Assembly: GCA_016184115.1 (NCBI GenBank)
Contig: JACPDH010000120.1
Location: forward strand, 1-64,000
Direction of reading: 5' to 3'
Source: Acidobacteriota bacterium
GTDB lineage: Bacteria; Acidobacteriota; Thermoanaerobaculia; Gp7-AA8
DNA length: 64,000 nucleotides
Shown piece after piece: positions 9,147-16,406 of the stretch. A program made the position numbers and the translations under genes. The notes under the pieces are model-generated. The model searched no databases. It was given only the letters and a program-made list of their open reading frames with translations, and had not been told where the DNA came from. The stretch's first letter is position 1. The number at the start of each line of letters is the position of its first letter.

Positions 9147-10108
9147 CCGCGACCCGTCAGCCTCCCGATCGCTTCATGCAATTTCCAGCGCTTCGAGTTG
9201 CGCATCTCGTTAACCAGCGCATTGAGCCGGTCGATCTCTCGAAAGAGGTCGTTGATCGTTTCGGTCTGTCGTGTCACCGCCTCGCGGTGCTCCTCGAGCA
9301 GCGTTCCGAGTGCGCGCGCTTCTTCGGCGTGCCGCCCTGATTCGTCTCCGTCCACGTCCTGCCACGCCGGAGACATCGCATCCCGCAGTGCGGATCGCGT
9401 CATGGCGCGAAGCTCGCTCACGGTGGCGATCCAGTAGCCCTCGGCGGCGGTTACCTCGCGTGGGAGTGACATCGCGCGATAGTCGTTCAATCCGCGTGCA
9501 AAGCGTCCGTACTCGCGCACATCGAGTTGTGAGGCGTGCTTCGCTGCCGCGCGCTGTTTGAGCTCCGCGACTCCCGAGATGTCGACGAGCGCATTCGGGC
9601 GAAATGGCTGGCTGACCTCATAGAACGCGACGCGTGTAGCCGGCTCGAGGCACGTCGGAACATCTGCCTCGCGGATTGACCGAAGAAGCGTGATCGCGAG
9701 GGCGACGTGATCGGGATGGATCTCGAGTGGGCTCGGCACGGCCACGAGGTCGGGGCGAGTCGTTTCAATCGCGGCGTGGAGTCCCGCCGCAAGTCGCTCC
9801 GACTCGTGCTCGAGCCGGCGGTCGGGGAGGCGGAGGAACGTCGATTCGGAGGTGCCCAGCACGGCGAGCCCGTCGATCGTCTCCCGTTCGCGACGCGCAC
9901 GGTATGCGTCGAGATCGGGGCCGGCGTTATCGGCTCCTGCGCCGTCGGTTGCGACGACGACCGTAATCTTCCGTCGTGCCGCCGCGTGCAGAGCGATGAG
10001 CCCGCCACAGCCGAGAATCTCGTCGTCGGGATGCGGTGCGAGGACGAGCAGCCGCTCTCCGAGCAGAAGAGTCGGCTCGAATGGCACAAGCTCGTTTTCC
10101 TGCAGCAT
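9143..10108 (-). CDS. PIG-L/LmbE family N-deacetylase with C-terminal coiled coil
   Basis: The zinc motif APHPDDE is at residues 24-30 and EIHPDHVA supplies the second histidine, as in PIG-L, MshB and BshB, which deacetylate GlcNAc-type groups. I chose ATG 10108 because GGAG lies 10 bases upstream; the frame extends to a TTG at 10198 that could also be used. The C-terminal 60 residues (EEHREAVTRQTETINDLFREIDRLNALVNEMR) look like a coiled coil ending in a short basic tail, often seen in glycan-cluster proteins. First gene of the six-gene minus operon; the divergent diguanylate cyclase shares its upstream region. Confidence 0.8.
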   Translation of the reverse strand: MLQENELVPFEPTLLLGERLLVLAPHPDDEILGCGGLIALHAAARRKITVVVATDGAGADNAGPDLDAYRARRERETIDGLAVLGTSESTFLRLPDRRLEHESERLAAGLHAAIETTRPDLVAVPSPLEIHPDHVALAITLLRSIREADVPTCLEPATRVAFYEVSQPFRPNALVDISGVAELKQRAAAKHASQLDVREYGRFARGLNDYRAMSLPREVTAAEGYWIATVSELRAMTRSALRDAMSPAWQDVDGDESGRHAEEARALGTLLEEHREAVTRQTETINDLFREIDRLNALVNEMRNSKRWKLHEAIGRLTGRG

Positions 10109-10208
10109 CTTCGAGGAGCTCCCGAGGCGGTGTTCCGTCTTCGAACGGGCCTTCACGGCGGCGCGATGCGCGCCGTTCGCGATGCGAATCGCCTTCAACC
10201 TTATAGCC

Positions 10209-10214
10209 TATAAT
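10209..10214 (+). promoter_or_regulatory. Perfect -10 box (TATAAT) 8 bases before a GTG start
   Basis: TATAAT ends 8 bases before the GTG of the diguanylate cyclase at 10223, leaving no room for a ribosome site if transcription starts about 7 bases downstream. The message would be leaderless. The surrounding TTATAGCCTATAA is almost palindromic, so a weaker box faces the PIG-L operon. No clear -35 is visible. Confidence 0.5.
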
Positions 10215-10222
10215 TCGCCCCC

Positions 10223-11491
10223 GTGAGTGTCGAATTGCTCGCCGGTTTGCTCGTCAGCGACGCGCACATCCGCCTCGTTCGCTTTCTCGTCGCGTCCCCC
10301 GGAGGGGTGGCTGAAGCGCAGCTCACACCGGACGAATCGGAGGCGGCGGCGCAGCTCGTGGCGCGGGGTGTGTCGGTCATCGACGATGGCGTCGTGCGGC
10401 TTGCACCGGAAATCGTGTCCGACGCCGGACTCGCGACGTTCCTACGCGATGCGGCAGCGCGCGCGACCGCCGAAGCGGGGCGGCTCCGTGCCGACTACGA
10501 GGAGATTTCCGGTCTGCTGAGTTTCCTGCAGGAGCTCTACAACGCACTCAATGGTTGCCGCACAATCGCCGAGCTCTTCCGGTCGGCGTTCCGGCGGCTC
10601 GCGAGCACGGTCTCATTCGACATCGGCTGCGCGGTGATGCTCGAGCAGAACCTCGATCTTTACGTCTCGAAATTGCCGAAGCATGAGGAGCTCGTCGGCG
10701 ACCGGCTCGTCGAGGCAGTTCGAAAGACGCTCGGCGCGCAACTCTCCGCGTCGTTCGCTTCGACCGATGTCGTCGTGAGGGGAGACTTCTCCGACCTTCC
10801 CGGACATGATCTCGAAGGAGACCCGATCGCGCGTCAGGCGCAGACGCTCCTCATGCTCGAGAATCGCGCCGCGGGCGCGTTGATCCTCTATCGCGCGGGG
10901 GAACCATTCTCGTCACAGGAGCAACGGATCCTCGAGCTGCTGGCGAATCAGATCGCGATCCTGCTCGGGAACATCCGAGCGAACGAGCAGATCCAGAACC
11001 TCGCCGACACCGACGACCTGACCGGAATCTGGAACAAGCGTGCGTTCCGGCGGCAGCTCCAGTCGGAGGTCGAGCGCTCGCGGACCTACACGATTCCACT
11101 CTCGTTGATCCTCTTTGACATCGACGACTTCAAGTTGGTCAACGACAGCTACGGACATGTGATGGGTGACGTGTTGCTCTCGGAGCTCTGCGGTGCCGTG
11201 CGAGAGACTCTCCGCCCGCCCGACCTCTTCGCGCGGTTCGGTGGCGACGAGTTCGCAGTGATCCTCCCGCATACCGACCTCCCCGGCGCCCGCTCGGTCG
11301 CCGAGAGGATGATCAAGAACGTCAGAGAGCTTCGCATCGGAGGCGCCGATGACGGAGCGATTCGCTGCACGATCTCAATCGGGATGGCGACCCTCGACGC
11401 GACCGACAAAGGGGCGCCTGAGCTCGTCTCCCGTGCCGATCAGATGCTCTACGAAGCGAAGCGCCTTGGAAAGGACAGGTTCTCCTGGTGA
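10223..11491 (+). CDS. GAF-GGDEF diguanylate cyclase
   Basis: A 422-aa soluble protein. Residues 80-105 form a helix, 105-250 look like a GAF sensor domain, and 260-422 are a GGDEF domain. The active-site motif is intact (FGGDEF, residues 339-344) and RPPD at 331-334 is spaced five residues before it, matching the inhibitory I-site RxxD. It should make cyclic di-GMP and be feedback inhibited. No membrane segment is seen, so the GAF domain would sense a cytoplasmic ligand. The GTG start follows a perfect TATAAT with no ribosome site. The stop overlaps the tpiA start (TGATG), coupling a second-messenger enzyme to a glycolytic one. Confidence 0.9.
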   Translation: MSVELLAGLLVSDAHIRLVRFLVASPGGVAEAQLTPDESEAAAQLVARGVSVIDDGVVRLAPEIVSDAGLATFLRDAAARATAEAGRLRADYEEISGLLSFLQELYNALNGCRTIAELFRSAFRRLASTVSFDIGCAVMLEQNLDLYVSKLPKHEELVGDRLVEAVRKTLGAQLSASFASTDVVVRGDFSDLPGHDLEGDPIARQAQTLLMLENRAAGALILYRAGEPFSSQEQRILELLANQIAILLGNIRANEQIQNLADTDDLTGIWNKRAFRRQLQSEVERSRTYTIPLSLILFDIDDFKLVNDSYGHVMGDVLLSELCGAVRETLRPPDLFARFGGDEFAVILPHTDLPGARSVAERMIKNVRELRIGGADDGAIRCTISIGMATLDATDKGAPELVSRADQMLYEAKRLGKDRFSW

Positions 11492-12243
11492 TGAAACGAG
11501 AAAAGCTGCTTGCGGCGAACTGGAAGCTCAATCTGCCGGCTGAAGGCATCGCTGCCTATTGCGCGGCAATGCGAGGGCGCGGCGCCGCCGATCCCGAGCT
11601 CGTGGTGTCGCCCCCGGCGCCGTTCGTCGATGCGTTGGTCAATGAATCGAAGGGCGCGGGGACGGGATTCGGAGTCGCCTCACAGAACACGTCGCAGCAC
11701 GACCAGGGCGCGTTCACGGGTGAGGTCTCAGCGCGGATGATCGCCGGGCTCGGCGCTCGTTACGCGATCCTTGGCCACTCCGAGCGTCGCACACTCTTCG
11801 GCGAGAGCGACGAGATGATTGGACAAAAACTGGCGAAGGCGTTCGACGCCGGGCTCGTCCCGATCTTCTGCATTGGCGAAAGCCAGGAGACGCGTGACGC
11901 GGGGAAGACACTCGCGTGGCTCGACGCGCAGGTGAAGACGGCGATGACGACTGCTGCGCGAAGCTTCTCGCGACTCGTCGTGGCGTACGAGCCGATCTGG
12001 GCAATCGGAACCGGACGCAACGCGAAGAATCCCGAAATCCAGGAAGCACACCAGGCGATCGCCGGAATGCTCGAGGGTCTCGTTCCGGACGACTGCACCC
12101 TTTCGATTCTCTACGGCGGTTCGGTGAAGGCGGACAACGCCGCGGAGATCGCCTCGCTGAGCGAGGTCGACGGCTTTCTGGTCGGTGGAGCGAGCCTCGT
12201 GTCGGCGTCGTTTCTCTCGATCTGGGGTGCGATGCGCCGGTAG
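11491..12243 (+). CDS. tpiA: Triosephosphate isomerase
   Basis: Interconverts dihydroxyacetone phosphate and glyceraldehyde 3-phosphate in glycolysis and gluconeogenesis. The 250-aa length is normal. Catalytic residues are present: Lys 12 in AANWKLN, His 96 in ILGHSERR and Glu 167 in VAYEPIWAIGTG; LYGGSVK is the phosphate loop. GTG 11488 directly precedes ATG 11491 and could add one residue; the ATG overlaps the stop of the cyclase gene. gap and pgk, often adjacent, are not in the window; secG follows after 92 bases under its own promoter. Confidence 0.97.
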   Translation: MKREKLLAANWKLNLPAEGIAAYCAAMRGRGAADPELVVSPPAPFVDALVNESKGAGTGFGVASQNTSQHDQGAFTGEVSARMIAGLGARYAILGHSERRTLFGESDEMIGQKLAKAFDAGLVPIFCIGESQETRDAGKTLAWLDAQVKTAMTTAARSFSRLVVAYEPIWAIGTGRNAKNPEIQEAHQAIAGMLEGLVPDDCTLSILYGGSVKADNAAEIASLSEVDGFLVGGASLVSASFLSIWGAMRR

Positions 12244-12254
12244 CCGGAACGCGG

Positions 12255-12283
12255 TTGACATCCTGGCCTTTCTGGGGAAGAAT
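12255..12283 (+). promoter_or_regulatory. Sigma-70-type promoter for secG
   Basis: TTGACA at 12255-12260 and AAGAAT at 12278-12283 are separated by exactly 17 bases, the best consensus promoter seen in the window. The start of transcription would be near 12290, giving secG a leader of about 46 bases. The tRNA downstream may share the transcript. Confidence 0.6.
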
Positions 12284-12335
12284 TCGCGTCCCCGTCCGGT
12301 TCTGCCGGGCTGCGAGATTCAGTGTCGGATAAACC

Positions 12336-12641
12336 ATGATCATTCTCTTCGTCACGATTCATGTCATCGTCAGCCTCCTGCTGATGCTCGTCGTCCTCAT
12401 TCAGCAGGGCAAGGGGGCCGATCTGGCCGGCGCCTTCGGAGGTGGCGGCTCGCAGATGGCGTTCGGCGCGCGCACCGCGACGACGTTCCTGCAGAAGGCG
12501 ACGGCGATTCTCTTTGCAGTCTTCGTCATTACCAGCCTCGCTCTTGCGATCATGCAGGCGAAGCCGGGCGGTTCGGTCATGGGCGACGCCAAGGGATCGG
12601 CTCCTGCCGCCCCGGCGCCGGCCAGCACTCCGTCCAAATAG
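12336..12641 (+). CDS. secG: Preprotein translocase subunit SecG
   Basis: A 101-aa inner-membrane subunit of the SecYEG channel. Two membrane segments (residues 3-22 and 55-76) flank the conserved loop with QQGKGADLAGAFGGG. The Ala/Pro-rich tail is variable in the family. It lies after tpiA and just before tRNA-Leu(GAG), the same secG-leuU neighbourhood as in Escherichia coli. The start ATG has no strong ribosome site. Confidence 0.93.
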   Translation: MIILFVTIHVIVSLLLMLVVLIQQGKGADLAGAFGGGGSQMAFGARTATTFLQKATAILFAVFVITSLALAIMQAKPGGSVMGDAKGSAPAAPAPASTPSK

Positions 12642-12675
12642 ATCTTTTCATCGCGTAGTTCTTGCACGGTCGCCT

Positions 12676-12760
<85 letters not shown>

Positions 12761-12776
12761 TGCATCTGAAGCAACT

Positions 12777-12809
12777 GACGGGATCGAAAGGTCCCGTCTT
12801 TTCTTTTTG
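12777..12809 (+). terminator. Rho-independent terminator after tRNA-Leu
   Basis: The 7-bp stem GACGGGA / TCCCGTC encloses an 8-base loop and is followed by TTTTCTTTTT. It would end the secG-tRNA transcript. From here to 12965 I see nothing except a strong ribosome site at 12953-12958. Confidence 0.85.
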
Positions 12810-12965
12810 CCACGTAGCCCCGGATGGCCAGATGAGCAGGCCGCACAACTCGCCGCGATCGGCGCCGTCGCTATGTTGCGTATTGCTGCGAGAACAGGTA
12901 CATAGCGTCTGCTTGGATTGCCGGCGTCGCGAACGCGTAGGACCGGCCCTGCAGGAGGCGTCCCG

Positions 12966-13316
12966 ATGGCGACTGCTGATGAACAGAGCGCTTCACCCGT
13001 GTCGGCACCGAAGCCGCTCTCGGCCGAGCTCGAGGCTCTGAAAGGCGTGGTCGACGCGCTTCTCGACGAGCTGCGACGCGGCTCCGGCGACCGCGAGAAG
13101 CGTCGCCAGGTCGAGGAGTGGATGAAGGCGCTCGCCGACAAGTATCCCGAGTTCGGGATTGACGCAGGCCTTCGCGCCTACTATCTCGCCGAGGCGGAGC
13201 GATTGCGCGAAGAATTCGGGCGCGTGACCGACCTTGGCGATAAGTTGACGATCGGACGAACCGTCGAGGCGTATCTCGACAAGGCTGGCGAGCTCAGCCG
13301 GCGCGAACGCGGATGA
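12966..13316 (+). CDS. Conserved-looking soluble protein of unknown function (116 aa)
   Basis: Not recognised. The start is well supported: AGGAGG at 12953-12958 lies 7 bases before ATG. The protein is mostly helical, charged and without membrane segments (ELEALKGVVDALLDELRR, EWMKALADKYPEFG, YYLAEAERLREEFGRV). It lies 19 bases before the biotin carboxylase gene and probably heads that operon, so a regulatory or accessory role for the carboxylase is possible but unproven. Confidence 0.7.
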   Translation: MATADEQSASPVSAPKPLSAELEALKGVVDALLDELRRGSGDREKRRQVEEWMKALADKYPEFGIDAGLRAYYLAEAERLREEFGRVTDLGDKLTIGRTVEAYLDKAGELSRRERG

Positions 13317-13335
13317 GCGAACGGGGAGCGATCGC

Positions 13336-14835
13336 TTGAAAGTTCTCGTCGCCAACCGTGGAGAGATTGCGGTTCGTGTGATTCGAGCCTGTCGCGAGCT
13401 CGGGTATCCGACTGTCGCCGTTTACTCGGAGGCAGACCGCGTCGCGCTGCACGTGCTCTACGCCGACGAGGCGGTCGAAGTCGGGCCCCCCCCATCGCGC
13501 GAGAGCTATCTCCGAGCCGACAGGATCATCGCGGCAGCCAGGCAAACCGGCGCCACCGCAATTCACCCAGGCTATGGATTCCTCGCGGAGAATGCAGACT
13601 TCGCGCAGGCCTGTACCGACGCCGGACTTACGTTCATCGGGCCGTCGCCGGCTTCGATTCGCGCGATGGGCTCGAAGACCGAGAGCCGGCAGCGCATGGC
13701 GGCCGCGGGCGTCCCGACCGTTCCCGGCTTGATGGACGCTGCGAAGAATTACGAAGAGATCGAAGCATTCGCGTTGCAGGCCGGCTTCCCGGTCATGGTC
13801 AAGGCTAGTGCCGGTGGCGGCGGCAAGGGGATGCGCCTCGTCGAGCGCCTCGAAGAGCTGCGCGGCGCGTTCGAGCGGGTGCAGAGCGAAGCGGGATCGT
13901 TCTTCGGCGACCCTGCGGTCTACGCCGAGAAATTCATCGCCTCACCGCGGCACATCGAGGTGCAGATCCTCGGCGACATGCACGGTAACGTCATCCACCT
14001 CGGCGAGCGCGAGTGCACGCTTCAACGCCGCCACCAGAAAGTCGTCGAGGAGTGCCCGTCACCCGTCGTCGGCCCCGAGCTTCGCGCGCGTCTCGGCGAC
14101 GCTGCGGTTAGGGCAGCGAAGGCGGTCGACTACTACTCTGCCGGCACCATCGAGTTTCTGATGGGGGCCGACAGCGAGTTCTACTTCCTCGAGATGAACA
14201 CGAGGCTGCAGGTCGAGCATCCGGTGACCGAAGAAGTCACGGGGCTCGATCTCGTCAAACAGCAACTTCGCATCGCGCAGGGAGAAGCTCTGGGGATTGC
14301 GCAGGATCAGGTCGTGTTGCGCGGTCACGCGATCGAGTGCCGCATCTACGCGGAAGATCCGTTCCACGGCTTCGCACCGTCGCCTGGACTGATTCGCCAG
14401 CTGATCGTGCCGCAGGGGCCTGGAGTGCGGAACGACAACGGCGTCTACAACGGCTTCACCGTGCCGATCTTCTACGACCCGATGCTGTCGAAGCTCGTTG
14501 CGCGCGGCGCCGAGCGCGCCGAGGCGATCGCACGGATGAAGCGCGCTCTGCAGGAGTACCGGGTGGAGGGGATCGACACGACGATTCCCTTCTTTACGAT
14601 GCTGATGGATAACGACGACTTCCGTGCGGGCCGGTTTGATACAGGTTTCCTCGATCGCTACCTGAAGTCGGTAGAACTGGGTCGCTCGGCGGGCGAAGAG
14701 CAGGAGGAGGCGGCGATCGTCGCCGCGGCGATTCTCGCGTTCGAAGAGTCGCAGCTCGTCAAGCTTCCCGAAGAGAGCGACTCGTCATGGAAACGCCTCG
14801 GTCGCGCAGAGGCGACGGGAAGGTGGCGCCCGTGA
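13336..14835 (+). CDS. accC: Biotin carboxylase subunit of an acyl-CoA carboxylase
   Basis: ATP-dependent carboxylation of biotin on its carrier protein. The 499-aa chain has the biotin carboxylase N-domain (KVLVANRGEIAVRVIRACRE), ATP-grasp glycine loop (KASAGGGGKGMR), EVQILGD and FLEMNTRLQVEHPVTE. It starts at TTG 13336 with GGGGAG 8-13 bases upstream. Some 50 residues follow the usual AccC end, as in acyl-CoA carboxylase alpha chains, and the separate biotinyl protein follows with a GTGA overlap. The carboxyltransferase is not in the window, so acetyl-, propionyl- or methylcrotonyl-CoA are all possible substrates. The symbol is given for the family. Confidence 0.88.
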   Translation: MKVLVANRGEIAVRVIRACRELGYPTVAVYSEADRVALHVLYADEAVEVGPPPSRESYLRADRIIAAARQTGATAIHPGYGFLAENADFAQACTDAGLTFIGPSPASIRAMGSKTESRQRMAAAGVPTVPGLMDAAKNYEEIEAFALQAGFPVMVKASAGGGGKGMRLVERLEELRGAFERVQSEAGSFFGDPAVYAEKFIASPRHIEVQILGDMHGNVIHLGERECTLQRRHQKVVEECPSPVVGPELRARLGDAAVRAAKAVDYYSAGTIEFLMGADSEFYFLEMNTRLQVEHPVTEEVTGLDLVKQQLRIAQGEALGIAQDQVVLRGHAIECRIYAEDPFHGFAPSPGLIRQLIVPQGPGVRNDNGVYNGFTVPIFYDPMLSKLVARGAERAEAIARMKRALQEYRVEGIDTTIPFFTMLMDNDDFRAGRFDTGFLDRYLKSVELGRSAGEEQEEAAIVAAAILAFEESQLVKLPEESDSSWKRLGRAEATGRWRP

Positions 14836-15332
14836 AGCTGATTTGCCGCATGGGTGAGGAAACGCGCGAGATCGAAGTGTCGCGCGAGGGGAGCGACTAC
14901 TCGGTGTCGATCGATGGTCGTGCTCAGGTCGTCGACCTGGCGACCTCGAGCGGCGTGCTCCACTCGATCAAGCTTCAGAATGGGCGCCAGTACATGTTCG
15001 GCTTCCATCGCGAAGGGACGAAACACGAGGTGTCGTTCGCGGACCGCACCGTCATCGTCGACCTGTTCGATCCGCTCTCGATGAAGCGGCGGAGGAGCGG
15101 CGACGATGGCGACGACGGTTCGTCGCACGTTCGCGCGATCATGCCTGGGCGCGTCTCGCGCGTCCATGTTGCGACGGGCGACGCGGTGAGGAAGGGGCAG
15201 GGATTGCTGATCCTCGAAGCGATGAAGATGGAGAACGAGATCGTCGCGCCGCGCGACGGCGTCGTTGCCGAACTGCTCGTTCACGCCGGGGAGGCGGTCG
15301 AGAGCGGCGACGAGCTCGTGAGGCTGGAGTAG
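14832..15332 (+). CDS. Biotinyl (carboxyl carrier) subunit of acyl-CoA carboxylase
   Basis: The 166-aa protein carries the biotinylation motif EAMKMEN with Lys 132, inside a lipoyl/biotinyl fold from about residue 98 (VRAIMPGRVSRVHV) to the end. Residues 1-85 form a beta-rich domain resembling the linker that joins carboxylase and carrier in fused propionyl-CoA carboxylase alpha chains, so this looks like a split of that polypeptide. GTG 14832 overlaps the accC stop as GTGA; an in-frame ATG at 14787 inside accC is less likely. Confidence 0.88.
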   Translation: MKLICRMGEETREIEVSREGSDYSVSIDGRAQVVDLATSSGVLHSIKLQNGRQYMFGFHREGTKHEVSFADRTVIVDLFDPLSMKRRRSGDDGDDGSSHVRAIMPGRVSRVHVATGDAVRKGQGLLILEAMKMENEIVAPRDGVVAELLVHAGEAVESGDELVRLE

Positions 15333-15336
15333 GCCG

Positions 15337-16245
15337 GTGAGCGAAGACACCGCGCATGGCGGCGTGCCACTTCGCTACGCGTGGCTCTCGATTGCGGCGG
15401 CCATCGTCACGATCACGATCAAATCGATCGCCTACGTGATGACGGGATCGGTCGGGCTGCTGTCCGATGCGCTCGAGTCGCTCGTGAATCTCGCCGGCGC
15501 AGTGATGGCTCTCGCAATGCTCACCGTGGCGGGGCGTCCCGAAGATGAGGACCATGCACACGGTCACGGCAAGGCGGAGTACTTCTCGAGCGGGTTCGAA
15601 GGCGGGCTCATTGTCATCGCTGCGCTCGGCATTGCGGCGGCCGCGGTCGATCGCCTGATCACCCCGCGCGAGCTGCACGAGTTAGGCGCCGGGATCGCGG
15701 TATCGTTCAGCGCCGCGCTCATCAACCTGGCAGTCGCCCTCGTATTGCTCCGCGCCGCGAAGAAGCACAATTCCGTGACGCTCGAGGCGAGCGGACACCA
15801 CCTGATGACCGACGTCTGGACGTCGCTTGGTGTGCTCGTCGGCGTCGGCCTCGTCATCGTGAGTGGCAGCAGCTGGCTCGATCCGGTCGTCGCACTCGTC
15901 TTCGCGGCGAACATCTTCAGAACCGGATGGCGGATCGTGAGCGCGTCGGTCTCGGGACTGATGGACGCGTCGCTACCGGCTGAAGAGCTCGAGACGATCC
16001 GAGCCGCATTGAAGAACTTCGAGAACGACCGAGTGCGATACCACGCGCTTCGTACTCGCCGCGCGGGCACCAAGCGATTTGCGACGATGCATCTCCTCGT
16101 GCCTGGCGCATGGTCGGTACAAAAGGGGCATGACCTCGTCGAGGAGATCGAACGGACATTGCGCAACGCTCTCCCAGGCTTCTCCGTCGTGATCCATCTC
16201 GAGCCGATCGAAGATCCGGCGGCGTGGGAGGACCAGACGCTGTAG
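15337..16245 (+). CDS. Cation diffusion facilitator (zinc/iron efflux) transporter
   Basis: A 302-aa inner-membrane protein with about six membrane segments and a cytoplasmic C-terminal domain. Segment 5 has the metal pair in GHHLMTD (His and Asp four apart). Segment 2 reads SDALESLVNL, so the two usual Asp ligands are Glu and Asn, a variant seen in part of the family. A His-rich loop (EDEDHAHGHG) follows segment 2. The C-terminal metal-binding fold includes GTKRFATMHLLVPG and HLEPIED. It starts 4 bases after the biotinyl gene, so it shares that operon although no functional link is obvious. Confidence 0.88.
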   Translation: MSEDTAHGGVPLRYAWLSIAAAIVTITIKSIAYVMTGSVGLLSDALESLVNLAGAVMALAMLTVAGRPEDEDHAHGHGKAEYFSSGFEGGLIVIAALGIAAAAVDRLITPRELHELGAGIAVSFSAALINLAVALVLLRAAKKHNSVTLEASGHHLMTDVWTSLGVLVGVGLVIVSGSSWLDPVVALVFAANIFRTGWRIVSASVSGLMDASLPAEELETIRAALKNFENDRVRYHALRTRRAGTKRFATMHLLVPGAWSVQKGHDLVEEIERTLRNALPGFSVVIHLEPIEDPAAWEDQTL

Positions 16246-16247
16246 TG

Positions 16248-16406
16248 AGTCCTCAGTCCTAAGTCCTTAGTCCTAAGTCCTGAGCATTTTGCCTTGGGCC
16301 GCTGTCCGATTCCCGACAAGCACAAAAGCTCGATCGCTCGATATCTGCGTCGGCCTAAGCACAAAGGACTCAGCACTCACGACTGAGGACTAAGGACTAA
16401 GGATTT
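16248..16406. repeat. Inverted pair of 7-nt tandem arrays between convergent genes
   Basis: This fills the gap between the cation transporter and the ABC-F gene. The left array (16248-16282) has five heptamers of the form AGTCCTN. The right array (16365-16406) has the complementary form AGGACTN, six units with some decay. Together they can fold as a long imperfect hairpin with an 80-base interior. The array starts 3 bases after one stop codon and ends at the other, so it could serve as a two-way transcription end. No T-run follows either arm. Confidence 0.85.
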
